Shown in pieces: positions 32,069 through 42,242 of a stretch of 64,000 nucleotides of DNA. This DNA comes from Gracilaria gracilis (Eukaryota > Rhodophyta > Florideophyceae > Gracilariales > Gracilariaceae): the NCBI GenBank assembly GCA_030374805.1, contig JARGSG010000035.1, positions 558,001 to 622,000 of the forward strand, written 5' to 3'. Numbering within the stretch: position 1 is the first letter of the stretch; each line of letters begins with the position of its first letter. Under the pieces are notes generated by a model, which saw nothing but the letters and a program-made list of their open reading frames with translations, had not been told where the DNA came from and did not search any database. Position numbers and translations under genes: made by a program.

Positions 32069-33902
32069 GGGCGCGTGCGCGCGGGCGCCCATGACGTGTC
32101 GTGCGCGTCGACTCGCTGCGCCGCGCACGCGCCACACAACGCGTACCGCCTGAAGGACAAAATAGCGCGTCGACGCGCAAGCAGTCGCCACCACGTGCCG
32201 CGAGCTGCGCGCAAGCGCGCTTGCGCGCGCGCGCGCGTGCAACAGCGCGCACACGTGTGCACAGCCAAGCGCGGCTGCTTGCCAAGCATCGCTTGACAGC
32301 TCGTCGCGCACATGGGCCGCACAGCGGCGCGCGCGCGTGCGCAGCGCCAATTACAGCGCGCCCCATGCGCGAGGAAAGCGGCGCGGCGCGCTGTGCGCTC
32401 GCTCGGCTCGCTCGGCTCGCTCTGCCTCGCTGCGAGACAGCGTGTTGCTTGCGCATAATCATTATGTACCTTCTTTTGAAAAGCGCACTCGAGACGGCGC
32501 TTATAGCGTATCACAGCTCGTTGCGAGCTGTACGCCGCCTATCGCCGCATGCGTGTAGACGAGGTGCGTCGCGAGCGGCCACCACACACGCTTGTTTTGT
32601 GTGGCTGCTTGGCGCTCGCCGAGCCGGCAGCTGCTGTCAAGCCTCTTCCGAAACTGGCGTGCAGTTTCCTTCCCAAAGTTATGTTATCTATGTTTGGCGC
32701 TCAACTTGCTCTACCCAATACAACAAGTAGCGCGCACTGCTAGTGCACTGGTGCGTCTCAGGCGCGCTACTAGCAGTCAACAGTTCGTTTTGTTGGTTGC
32801 AGTTAATTCAGTTTTTTCACAAAACAAAGAAAGGGCGACAGACTGCTTCAAAAAGTTTGAAGCAGTGCCACGCCGCCCAAAATTAGGCACGGCTTGTTTT
32901 TTTAAATAAAAAAAATACGTTTGCTATGGCGCTTGAGGCACAAACATTTCGCGAGACAGCTGTGCTTCGCGTGTGCGCGCGAGCGATCATGGGAGCGCCA
33001 TGGAAGCGCCACTGTACGTGCTCCGTCTTCCGACGTGCTCCTCCTCTGAAGAACGAACACAACCAAAACACACCTTCCGAGTGCTCTTCTGCTCCGTCCG
33101 CTGCCGACCCCTCACAGTACAATAATAATGATTGGAATGGTGGATGTTTGACACCACATGCGCGCGCCGAAACGAGAAAAAAGGTGGAATCTATTTCAAA
33201 AATTAAAAAGAATCAAAAAATTACACGAGCAGCATGTGATCGAAACCATTATAACGCAGAAACGCCCCTCTCGAGAGCACCGCTCCGATAAAAATGGCAC
33301 AGCGCCCGCGAGGTATGGAAAAGGGCGTCGCGACCCGTCGTCGTCGTCGTCGTCGTCGCGCGCCTGTTGTACATACTAGCGCTAGCCTCTCCTTCACCAG
33401 CGCATGTGACATCTCGAGATCGCGCTTCAAATACTTGTGGCGCTGCGCGACCGATCGTGACACGGAATGAACGGAAAAAAAAGAAAAAAAGAGAAACGCC
33501 AAAAACAGCGCCAAACTAGCGGCGCATCAAAAGCAGCGTGCAGCGCGCGTTTGGCCAAGGTGCACGGACACGTCAGGAGAGCGGAGTGGGTGCGGATGCG
33601 CCGCTGCCAGCACAATTCACCGCCTCTTCGTTTCGATAGGTGCCATGCGCTTGACGTAGCACAAGGCGGTACGAACGCTTTTTGATTCAGCTTTGTCGGC
33701 GCTGATAGATACGGGGGGGAGTCTTTCTATTCAAATGTGCGTTTGAAAGTTTGAGTGTTTCAAATTTGAAGCGGCCACATGTGCCAGCGTGGCGAGCGCG
33801 CGCGCTCGAACGCGCGAGCGCGCTATGCGTTGGCACGTGTGCCACGCGTGAGACTCACCGGCTGGCGGGAGGCGCATGTCTGTCATGTTTGGCGAGACAA
33901 AG

Positions 33903-33956
33903 CAAAGCAACTGTGTGTGGCAAAGCAACTGTGTGTGGCAAAGCAACTGTGTGTGG
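33903..33956. repeat. 18-bp tandem repeat, three exact units
   Basis: Unit CAAAGCAACTGTGTGTGG at 33903-33920, 33921-33938 and 33939-33956, then CAACT of a fourth. Confidence 0.95.
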
Positions 33957-35471
33957 CAACTGGTTTGCTTTTTGCTCTTCTCACGATCGGGAGATATTAT
34001 CAAGTTTAGATAGACATGCAGCGATCGAGAGCTGTAAACGTCAAGTTGGTGGCTCGCCCGGCGCCCACTTTCGAACGCTGCGTCGCCTCGACGTATGACC
34101 CAACAACAAGTTCGCTCACCATGATGGTGATGATGTTCACATTACGGTTATTTGTAAAAACAAACCACCACGGAAGAGACAGCCGGCTATGTTTGCACTG
34201 TAAACGATAGTTTGTCGTTGGCAGTCACACTGCTCAGCTTGTTGCGCCCGCTTGACAGTTCCAAAAATGGCGTAAGATGAAGCAGAGCTCACAATGTGTT
34301 GGCGAGCAATTAACGGCGTTAGCGTAAGTTGCGGCACAGCCGCTTCTCATACGAGTCTGTAAATAAAAAAAAACAAAGCTGTACTGCGACGGCCAGTGTA
34401 GATACCTTCTAAGCGCTTTGTGCGGTTTATGTTGCATGAATTATACAGTAGAAGCAACAATCTTTGCACGCAAAGTGTAAATGCTCACGTTTATACTGTT
34501 ATCTACTGCAGCTGCGGGGGGAACGAGTGTTGTGAAATGCTCTTGGATGGCAGCAACAACAGCTCGCACACCACAGCGAGCTTTGAGAATATTTTTAGAA
34601 GAAACAGAAACAGCAATCGTCATGGCGTGAAAATGACGTAAAAAGGAAAAAGCACGCGCAAGTAGATACGAGTTGGAAAGGTTGAAAAAGGTGTGTAATG
34701 CATGCACCAAAAAAGAAGTGGCGCTCACCATTTGAACATTTTGAGTTGTGGCTTAGAGAAAAACGGCTGTTTCATCGCCGTTTGAAACAGGCGCCCAAAT
34801 TCGAGCGGGAGCGGCGACATGTTACGCGGCAAAACAACAGCTCAAATCCTAAGCCGCGTGGCTGATGCTAAAGCACTTTGCGCGCAACCGCCGCTATCTA
34901 CGGCGGCGCGGGCAGCGGCGACGAGCGCTGTTGCGCGCGCGTGTTTTGTGCCAACGACCTTTGGGCGCTCAGCCAACGGCCGCCGCTGAATATGATCCAA
35001 CGGCAGCGTTTGAAAAGGCGCAAAAAACACGCGCTTCACCTTCGCCAGAAAAACGGGCGTGACGCGCGCGCGCGCGCGTGGTAGACAACCAAACAAAACA
35101 GCCCATTTCAAAGCTTTCGCCGAACATGATCATCACATAGCTGAATATTTGTCGTCACGTGGAGCTGTACCGTGTAGCTTTTGGCCGTTGCGCTATTTCT
35201 GCCAGCCGCTTTTTGGCTGCGCCCCAACGGCGGTTGGCGCACGCCCGCACGCCGCTTACAAGCGCTGACCGCCGTCAGCCGTCAGCCGTCAGCGTGCCCG
35301 CGCCCGCTTACAAGCGCTGCGAGTACGTGTACGTGTACTGTGCCGTGTAGCTTTCCTCCAAGATTTCGTCATGCCCCCACCCGCCGGAGCTCTTGTCTCT
35401 CACCACCAGACTATCTAGACACGCCACTTTGACCGCTGTGCAGCAGCGCGCGCACCCTTAACCCAAAACAG

Positions 35472-35517
35472 CCAATCAACGCGCGCGCCGGACAGCCTGT
35501 CGCTCCGCCCTATAAAC
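35472..35517 (+). promoter_or_regulatory. CCAAT box and TATA box of the LOG-family gene
   Basis: CCAAT at 35472-35476 and TATAAAC at 35511-35517, about 40 bp apart in GC-rich sequence, followed by a leader that contains ACCAACGGTACC at 35611 and an upstream ORF. Good core-promoter arrangement by position. Confidence 0.5.
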
Positions 35518-35694
35518 TGCTGCGCTGCAGCCACACGTCGTCCACGCTATCATACATGTACTGCATGGATATCCACATGCATCTCTATCGCTGTAATAGA
35601 TAACGTTTCTACCAACGGTACCAGTGCTATCTAACCTTTACCTATGACACCACCGAGCACACACGCACGTAGCTCCCATCCACAGTCTTGAATC

Positions 35695-35817
35695 ATGGCG
35701 ACGCCTTTCATGTACAGCTGTGCTCCTCCCTCCCCGCACCCACGCCCTCCCGCCCTCGCACCTCAGCGCCGCCCCGTCCCACCGCCTGTCCCGTGCCTCC
35801 ACACCAGCAGCCCCTAG
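35695..35817 (+). CDS. Upstream ORF in the LOG-family leader
   Basis: A 40-codon Pro-rich ORF starting at the first ATG after the TATA box, with its TAG ending five bases before the main ATG at 35823. Out of frame with the main ORF. Its position suggests translational control by reinitiation or leaky scanning, not a functional peptide. Confidence 0.4.
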   Translation: MATPFMYSCAPPSPHPRPPALAPQRRPVPPPVPCLHTSSP

Positions 35818-35822
35818 TAGCC

Positions 35823-36546
35823 ATGGCGCCGCCGCCTTCGCACCGCATTCAAACCGTCACCGTCTACGCCGCCTCTGCTGCGCGCGTAGACCAAGTGTAC
35901 TTGCGCGAAGCCTACGACCTTGGAGTGGTAAGTTTCCGCCACGCGTCCAACGCCCGCGTCCACAACCCGACCCCCGCAGCTGCCCACTCACGCCTTCCAT
36001 GTTTTTCTCTTTTCTTCATGCCAGGCCATAGCGCGCCAAGGCTGGGTTCAGGTCAACGGCGGCGGCCGTTCGGGCCTCATGGGCGCCGTCACTCGCGGCG
36101 CCTTAAACGCCAACGGCGTCGTCGACTGTGTCAATCTGCGACAATTCGTGCGCGACGACGAAGGCATCTACAAACGTTACCGTCACGTTCAAGTGGAGGA
36201 AAACATGCAGGCACGCAAGGCAGGTCTTGCTCGTCGCGCCGATGCATTCGTAACGCTTCCTGGTGGGCTGGGAACACTGGACGAGCTCGCCGAACAATTA
36301 TGTGCTCGCCAACTGGGAACGCACGTCAAGCCAATTATCATACTCAACACAAATGGATTCTTTGATTCCATTCGCCAGTTTATCAGAGACGGAGAAGAGT
36401 CTCTCTTTATCGCAGCCGGCATGTCACAGGTTGTTCGTTTTGTGGATACTCCGGATCAAGTGGTGCAGTGTCTCAAGGAGTTCACACCCGTTCACATAAG
36501 CAAAACGTCTATCAACTCCTCGGAGCTTAACGCACTCAGTCAGTGA
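35823..36546 (+). CDS. LOG: LOG-family (lysine-decarboxylase-like) phosphoribohydrolase
   Basis: Two exons, 35823-35927 and 36025-36546. The 97-nt intron (GTAAGT donor, ATGCCAG acceptor) is phase 0, giving 208 aa. A Rossmann start is followed by GGGRSGLMGA across the splice-distal region (about 47-56) and the family motif LPGGLGTLDE near 112-121, with a conserved Arg/Glu-rich helix just before it (EENMQARKAGLARRADAF). LOG proteins release the free base from cytokinin nucleoside 5'-monophosphates or related nucleotides. Several family members are described only as Rossmann-fold nucleotide-binding proteins, so the substrate is inference. Convergent with the poly(A) polymerase gene; stops 40 bp apart. 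Confidence 0.85.
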
Positions 36547-36586
36547 CATGGCAAATCCACCGCTTACTGCTACTACAACATAATAG

Positions 36587-39343
36587 TTAATATCTGTGGT
36601 AACTGCTCACACCGCGACCCCCTCTTCTATGTGAGTACGGCCTGCCACGACGTCGCCCACCCCTATAATAATTTCGCGCTGCGTAGCTGTCATGCTGCCC
36701 GTAATTGTCTTGTCGACTATACCTATCACTCTGCATGTACCCATCGTTTCGCCCTACTTCAGGCGTATCTGCCATTTGCTGCACCGGCACTGCCATTATC
36801 CCCGTGTTCAGACTTGGCGTGATCGCCGAGTTCATTCCGCTGTTGAACACTTGATGTGGCACTACTCCAGACACCATACCAGGATTTACGTACTGAAATC
36901 CTGGCGTTGCTGCTGAGTACTGCTGTGCTGTCACGGAGTATCCACCAGCCGGATTCGTATAAGCCATGTTAGCGTTATACATGTTACTGTTAGCGATATA
37001 CACCGGGTTGGCCAATGGCTGCTGCACTTGTTGTCGCCCTTGAACGGCTTCTGAACCGTTTCCGTTGTAAATACCCCTACGAATGCTTCTACCGTGTTGT
37101 TCTGTAGCCATAGTACGTTGACGCTTTGCCAGTCTTGGATCTCGTTCACGTCGCCTATCTGGAGATGGCGCACGTCGAGTGCTCACACGCATGATAGGGG
37201 ACAGTGAATCAAGAAGGGGAGTTAGACTCTTCTTCTGAAGGTCTTCTAGAACACTTTGCCTTCGAATGAGGAATACGTCATCCACATTGAGGACCGCACC
37301 CAAAGGAGTTGGGCTCGAGGAGCCGTCATCCCGACGCCATTTTACAAGGGCATTGGATGCCCTTGCAAATGCTTTTCGTATTCTTAACGCGCTAAACCCA
37401 TTAATACCGAGATGATTCGTTTCATCATTCGGGTCTTGAATAGAAAAGCGCAGCGCTTCGTGGGGAGGGATACGGAATCTTTCGAACTTGTCGAAGTAAC
37501 AACCGTTGTCCTTGACTTGGATACCTGCCCAGCAGAGGTTGTAGGACTTTCCATACACCTGGAAAAACTGCTGCAGCAGTGCTCCCAGATTAGCCTTCGA
37601 TGAGGGGAAGTTGTATCTCAACATCTGGAGATGAGATACAACTAGTAACAATACAGAATAGGATCCTAAGCCTCCCGAATAAACCTCGTTCAAATTCCTT
37701 TGCTGCAAGAAGCATTTCAAGACAAGTAGAAGGGGACGAAGGGCAGGGTAAGTACTGACGTACTTCTTAATTGAGGGGACATAGTCTGGACCGTTGCGCA
37801 CTCCAATCGTAATGTCACAGTTGATGCTGCCCTCACTGGCTATAATCTTAACCAGTTTCACTTTGGCATCAACTAAATTGACCCTTCGTGCAAACCCTGT
37901 GACATTACGTATGGCTTGTGCCAACTGCTCAAACTCGGCTTTTTCCCCGCCGTTTGGTGTGTTTGTGACACACATGTCAATATCGCTAGATGGAAGGAAT
38001 ATGTTTGTGGCATATGAACCGAAAACATCAGTTTGACTGTCCGGCCACAAAGACTTCACAATGGACTTCACCTTCGTGACCATGTTTTCCCTTGAGGCCT
38101 TCTCGGCGTCTGTAGGCTCAATAAATCGCAGAAACTCGAGAACCTCGTGGTGCAAGGCTATAGATGAATCGCTTGCGAAAAGAACCCTCTCAGTATTTGC
38201 CGGATCGAGAAGCCACGGAGGTAGGTCCTCTCCGTTCTCGTCTTTCAAGATAACAAGAGATTCTTTGAGCTTCTCTATATTTTCCGCTGGCGCTGCTCCT
38301 TGCGATTGATCGAGAGTGGCCAACGACAGGAAGGCCGGTGCGTCGTTGGCCCTGTTCAGTTCTACCATTTCAAGTTCTTCTGTTTTTGCCTGGTGTCCGT
38401 CGCCCTCTTTCGTCTTCTTGGCTTCAGACAGAGTGCTCTTGATCTTTGCAGCAGCCTCAGATGGAGAGGATTCCTCGGCCATAGACTCAAGAAAGTAGTC
38501 TGGACCTGGCGGTGGTTTGAAATTGAGGGGCCCAAAAGGCTTAGCCCTTTGTTGTACGGCGAAGGGGGAAGGCTCATCTGCATCTCCGTCGCTCTGAAGT
38601 TGCTCATCATCGTCTGCTAGGACATTGGCAATGTAGGACGACTTGTCTATGGACATGGCATGTAGGCGTTTCGCTTCGGCTTTCCTTTTCCTGCGCCTCT
38701 CTTTCTCTTCCGCAGAACGCACGTGGGGGGTTGAGGGATGAGAGGTGGGATTTGAAGCAGGGCGTGGCGCGTGGATCGAGGCCGATTGCCGAGAGGCCTG
38801 TTGAGGTGGGGCTGTCGATTGGGATTGCACGTGGGACAGCGGGTTTGTCGCGAGTTGTGCTGACACAGTAGGGTTACTTTGCGGGTTAGATTGCTCTGCT
38901 GCAGATGTAGGCGGAAGATCTGGTGGGCCCGCGGTGGAATCGGTTGGATACTGCATTCGAGTGTCGTACAGGTTTGTGGACGGTACGAAGCGTTGATTGG
39001 GGGTCTCCTGAGCAGGTTGCAGCGCTTTGAAGTTCATGGCGCGTTGCCCGAAGGCTGCTTGCTGATAGCGACGCCTGACGGCGTCCTTGTCCTGCTCGGA
39101 GACGAAGCGGCGATTGTGGTGTTCGTGCTTTTTGCCGTTGAGATGCTGCGTGATATTTGACGACCCTTTGGGTACATTCACCTGACAGACAAAGCAATAG
39201 AAGTTGCCATATGGATCGACCAGAAGGTCACTGTCGGGCTCAAAATCTGGCGGAAAAACGGGCGGCGGGGCCGTGGTGGGCTGCGGAAAGACAATGGGGC
39301 CGTCGTCCGTGAGATTCTTGAGCCGAAACTTGTTGGCATTCAT
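36587..39343 (-). CDS. Non-canonical poly(A) polymerase, TRF4/5 (PAPD5/7)-like, with N-terminal zinc finger
   Basis: 918 aa from the ATG at 39343. An in-frame GTG further up is disregarded. A U1/matrin-type C2H2 finger sits at the N-terminus (C50, C53, H67, H73; NFYCFVCQVNVPKG, then QHLNGKKHEHH). A low-complexity, Gln/Ser/Pro-rich linker and a charged stretch follow. The nucleotidyltransferase signature FGSYATNIFLPSSDIDMCV (about 436-455) has the GS and DxD metal-binding residues. A PAP-associated domain includes the YSGGLGSYSVLLLVVSHLQ helix, and the C-terminus is Arg/Gly-rich (RGGRRRGRPYSHRRGGRG). The enzyme class adds short A-tails to nuclear RNAs for exosome decay (TRAMP). The N-terminal finger is not in yeast Trf4 and may supply RNA binding. 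Confidence 0.85.
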   Translation of the reverse strand: MNANKFRLKNLTDDGPIVFPQPTTAPPPVFPPDFEPDSDLLVDPYGNFYCFVCQVNVPKGSSNITQHLNGKKHEHHNRRFVSEQDKDAVRRRYQQAAFGQRAMNFKALQPAQETPNQRFVPSTNLYDTRMQYPTDSTAGPPDLPPTSAAEQSNPQSNPTVSAQLATNPLSHVQSQSTAPPQQASRQSASIHAPRPASNPTSHPSTPHVRSAEEKERRRKRKAEAKRLHAMSIDKSSYIANVLADDDEQLQSDGDADEPSPFAVQQRAKPFGPLNFKPPPGPDYFLESMAEESSPSEAAAKIKSTLSEAKKTKEGDGHQAKTEELEMVELNRANDAPAFLSLATLDQSQGAAPAENIEKLKESLVILKDENGEDLPPWLLDPANTERVLFASDSSIALHHEVLEFLRFIEPTDAEKASRENMVTKVKSIVKSLWPDSQTDVFGSYATNIFLPSSDIDMCVTNTPNGGEKAEFEQLAQAIRNVTGFARRVNLVDAKVKLVKIIASEGSINCDITIGVRNGPDYVPSIKKYVSTYPALRPLLLVLKCFLQQRNLNEVYSGGLGSYSVLLLVVSHLQMLRYNFPSSKANLGALLQQFFQVYGKSYNLCWAGIQVKDNGCYFDKFERFRIPPHEALRFSIQDPNDETNHLGINGFSALRIRKAFARASNALVKWRRDDGSSSPTPLGAVLNVDDVFLIRRQSVLEDLQKKSLTPLLDSLSPIMRVSTRRAPSPDRRRERDPRLAKRQRTMATEQHGRSIRRGIYNGNGSEAVQGRQQVQQPLANPVYIANSNMYNANMAYTNPAGGYSVTAQQYSAATPGFQYVNPGMVSGVVPHQVFNSGMNSAITPSLNTGIMAVPVQQMADTPEVGRNDGYMQSDRYSRQDNYGQHDSYAARNYYRGGRRRGRPYSHRRGGRGVSSYHRY

Positions 39344-39916
39344 GTCAGAAGATGAAGGAGCTAAAGAAATATGCACCACCTCGAGTTAGCGGGAGATAGG
39401 TGAGGTGCTGGGGGGGGGGACAGCGGAACGTTTTCCTGCTGCTCTGGAACGAAGAGCGGCGCACGGTGACAGGCGGATGTGGACGCGAGAGCGAGAGCGC
39501 GCTGCGTGTCGCCGGCTCATGGAGCGTGGGTGGGTGCGCGAATCTGCACGTTTTTGAAAAGCTCCAATTGAAATGCCACCTGGAAAATTATCCGATTTCG
39601 CAATTACTGGGAGGAGGACGCCGCACCGTACTGATAGATCGGTCTGGGCGACGTGGTTGCAACGGGGTCCAGCGTTGCATTGCGCAGTCGTTATACGCTT
39701 TTGGGCCGATCCAGCGTTGATTTCCGCACATTCGGCAACTCCGCTCCGTCATTTCAAGTCTCTAGCTAGAATCTGGACGAACCATTCCCGCTCACTGTTC
39801 ACGCTCTACTTAACATCTAACTACCTTTAAAGGGTTGCCCGCAGAGTAATCATCCAGTCCTTGTTCCCTCTGAACCCTTTTGAATTCAATTGGAGCTCTT
39901 GCTTCTGATTTAAAAC
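39344..39916. other. Divergent promoter between poly(A) polymerase and ThrRS
   Basis: 573 bp shared by two divergently transcribed genes. A poly-G run lies at 39410-39419. No TATA box stands out and no ORF with protein-like character is present. Confidence 0.5.
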
Positions 39917-42175
39917 ATGACCAACGAGACTAAACCAGTGAACCCGGCTGTGTTTCAGGGCGCCGGTGGTGATCCAAAAGGAACCGCCGGTCCCGACTAC
40001 ATCGCCCACCGCCTTGAGGTTTGGGAAGCCGCTGCAGCATCACGCAAAGCCGAGGCTCAAGGCACTAATTCCGTTCCCGAAGTGTCTATCACGGTCACTC
40101 TTCCTGATGGCTCCGAGCGACCTGCAATCGCTGGAAAGACTTCTCCCATGGACATCGCCTTCTCTATCAGTGAAACGCTCGCGAGGAAGGCGCTGGTAGC
40201 TGTCGTCAACGGTCAGCAATGGGATATGACTCGACCACTGCAACAGGATTCTTCGCTCCGTATCTGTGGCTTTGACACCCCGGAAGGTAAATCTGTTCTT
40301 TGGCACTCTACGGCCCATATGCTGGGTGAAGCCATGGAGTATAAGTATAAAGGAGAGCTTTGCATTGGACCTCCTCTTCAGGATGGATTCTACTATGATA
40401 TTCACTTAGCGGATGATTTGAAGATCACGGAGAGCGATTTTAATGAACTTAACAAGCGTGTTGACAACATTGCAAAGCAGAAGCGTACTTTTGAACGTCT
40501 GGAGCTCACAAAGCCGGAAGCCAGAGATATGTTCTCGTACAATAAGTTCAAGCTAGAAATCATCGAAGAATTGGAAGAAGGCGCAACGATCACCGCATAC
40601 CGAGATGGTCCTTTCATTGATTTGTGTAGAGGTCCTCACGTCCCGCAGAGCTCCCGAGCAAAGGCTGTCATGTGCAAGGGCACCGGGCAGGCGTATTGGC
40701 GGGCAAAAGCGGAAAATCCCTCCTTGCAACGTGTATATGGTATTTCATTCCCAGATAAGAAGCTCATGAAGGAATACAAGCATTTGATGGAAGAGGCCGC
40801 TAGACGCGACCATCGAATAATTGGAGTCAAGCAGGAGCTCGTAATGTTCAGTCCGCTCTCTCCTGGATGTCCTTTCTTTCTGCCCCATGGACAGCGTATC
40901 TTTAACACATTGCAAGCTTTTATGAGAGAACAGTATTGGAGAAATGACTATGTTGAAGTTCAAACACCAAACATGTTTGATTTTGACCTATGGGTTCAAT
41001 CTGGTCACGCTGCTAACTACAAGGACAATATGTATTCCCTGGATGTTGAAGGGAGGGAGTTCGGGCTCAAGCCTATGAATTGCCCCAGTCACTGTCACAT
41101 TTTCAAATCTCGAGCTCGTTCATATCGAGAGCTTCCGTTGCGAATGGCAGATTTTGGTGTCCTCCACCGTAATGAGTTGTCCGGAACGTTGGGAGGCCTT
41201 ACAAGAGTGAGACGTTTCCAGCAAGATGATGCGCACATCTTTTGTACACCGGATCAAGTTAAAGATGAGGTGGCTAATATCCTGCATCTCTTGAAGCATG
41301 TATATGATATATTTGGCTTCAAGTATGCTCTGCAATTGTCCACCAGGCCCGAAAAGTACCTCGGAGACATCGGGTTGTGGGATCGTGCTGAACAGATGCT
41401 TGCAGAGGCCCTTGAGCATTTCACAGGTAAGAAATGTGGAGAGAAAGATGGTTGGGGTCTGAATGCCGGAGACGGTGCGTTCTATGGTCCGAAGATTGAC
41501 ATTCAGTTGTTTGACGCACTTCGACGAGAACATCAGTGCGCTACACTGCAACTCGACTTTCAGCTGCCTATAAGATTTGACTTGCAATACCAGGCTGGCA
41601 CTCATCCCCAAGTTGTGTCAAAGCCTTCTGGTAATCAGCAGATATCTGCAAGCGATGAAAGTTCTAAGCTGAGCGGGGTTCGGGCTAAGTCTGAAACCAA
41701 TGACGGATGCTGTGGTGGCGCCTTGGAGAAAGCGGTTGATGCAGCAGCTGAAGCTCCGGCTGTCAAAGAAGGCTTTGAAAGGCCTGTAATCCTTCATCGT
41801 GCGATCTTTGGCTCTCTTGAACGCTTTATTGCCATATTGATCGAACACTATGCTGGATTCTGGCCGTTTTGGCTATCTCCAAGACAGTGTATTGTTGTTC
41901 CGGTGTCTGAGAAATACCTGGCATATGCCAAAGACGTGCAAAAGCAGTTGAAAGATGGCTATTTCTATGTCGATGTTGACACCAGTGATCGAACCCTAGG
42001 AAAGAAACTGGCTGAAGCTAGAAATAACTACTACAACACGATTCTTGTGGTAGGAGAACAGGAAGTTAGCAGCAAGACGGTGAATCTGAGAATCAGAGGA
42101 GTAGAGAAAACGGAGGCTTTGCCCGTTTCTGACGTTCGAGACAAATTCGAGAACTGGCGACGTGAATTCAAGTAA
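39917..42175 (+). CDS. TARS: Threonyl-tRNA synthetase
   Basis: 752 aa, single exon. Order: a TGS domain (about 53-115, SITVTLPDGSERPAIAG), the editing domain with HSTAHMLGEAMEYKYKGEL (HxxxH) near 129-147 and the CRGPH motif, then the class II core. In the core are motif 2 (VLHRNELSGTLGGLTRVRRF), the zinc-site MNCPSHC, and motif 3 (HRAIFGSLERF). A C-terminal anticodon-binding domain (about 655-752) follows. The presence of TGS and editing domains and the lack of a presequence fit the cytosolic enzyme. Odd: between the tRNA-synthetase strand ending DLQYQA and motif 3 there is a roughly 50-residue Ser/Ala/Glu-rich insertion (about 562-615) where most ThrRSs have a short loop. Confidence 0.95.
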   Translation: MTNETKPVNPAVFQGAGGDPKGTAGPDYIAHRLEVWEAAAASRKAEAQGTNSVPEVSITVTLPDGSERPAIAGKTSPMDIAFSISETLARKALVAVVNGQQWDMTRPLQQDSSLRICGFDTPEGKSVLWHSTAHMLGEAMEYKYKGELCIGPPLQDGFYYDIHLADDLKITESDFNELNKRVDNIAKQKRTFERLELTKPEARDMFSYNKFKLEIIEELEEGATITAYRDGPFIDLCRGPHVPQSSRAKAVMCKGTGQAYWRAKAENPSLQRVYGISFPDKKLMKEYKHLMEEAARRDHRIIGVKQELVMFSPLSPGCPFFLPHGQRIFNTLQAFMREQYWRNDYVEVQTPNMFDFDLWVQSGHAANYKDNMYSLDVEGREFGLKPMNCPSHCHIFKSRARSYRELPLRMADFGVLHRNELSGTLGGLTRVRRFQQDDAHIFCTPDQVKDEVANILHLLKHVYDIFGFKYALQLSTRPEKYLGDIGLWDRAEQMLAEALEHFTGKKCGEKDGWGLNAGDGAFYGPKIDIQLFDALRREHQCATLQLDFQLPIRFDLQYQAGTHPQVVSKPSGNQQISASDESSKLSGVRAKSETNDGCCGGALEKAVDAAAEAPAVKEGFERPVILHRAIFGSLERFIAILIEHYAGFWPFWLSPRQCIVVPVSEKYLAYAKDVQKQLKDGYFYVDVDTSDRTLGKKLAEARNNYYNTILVVGEQEVSSKTVNLRIRGVEKTEALPVSDVRDKFENWRREFK

Positions 42176-42242
42176 TTCTCGTTTCTTGTAAACTCAGATG
42201 TCCTTTTGAATAAGCCTATGAACTAGTTGATATACGTAAGGT

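Larger units (their letters stand above)
31127..35470. other. GC-rich, CG-dinucleotide-rich gene-poor domain
   Basis: No frame here matches a protein family; the long open frames are a consequence of composition (poly-Val, Arg-rich). Runs of GCGCGC are frequent at 31150-32450. Simple repeats are listed separately. GTAGATACC occurs at 34398-34406. Confidence 0.4.

Noticed and set aside
31908-32514. Long Arg/Ala and poly-Pro/Thr frames on both strands
   Set aside because: Caused by GC-rich and GGT-repeat composition.
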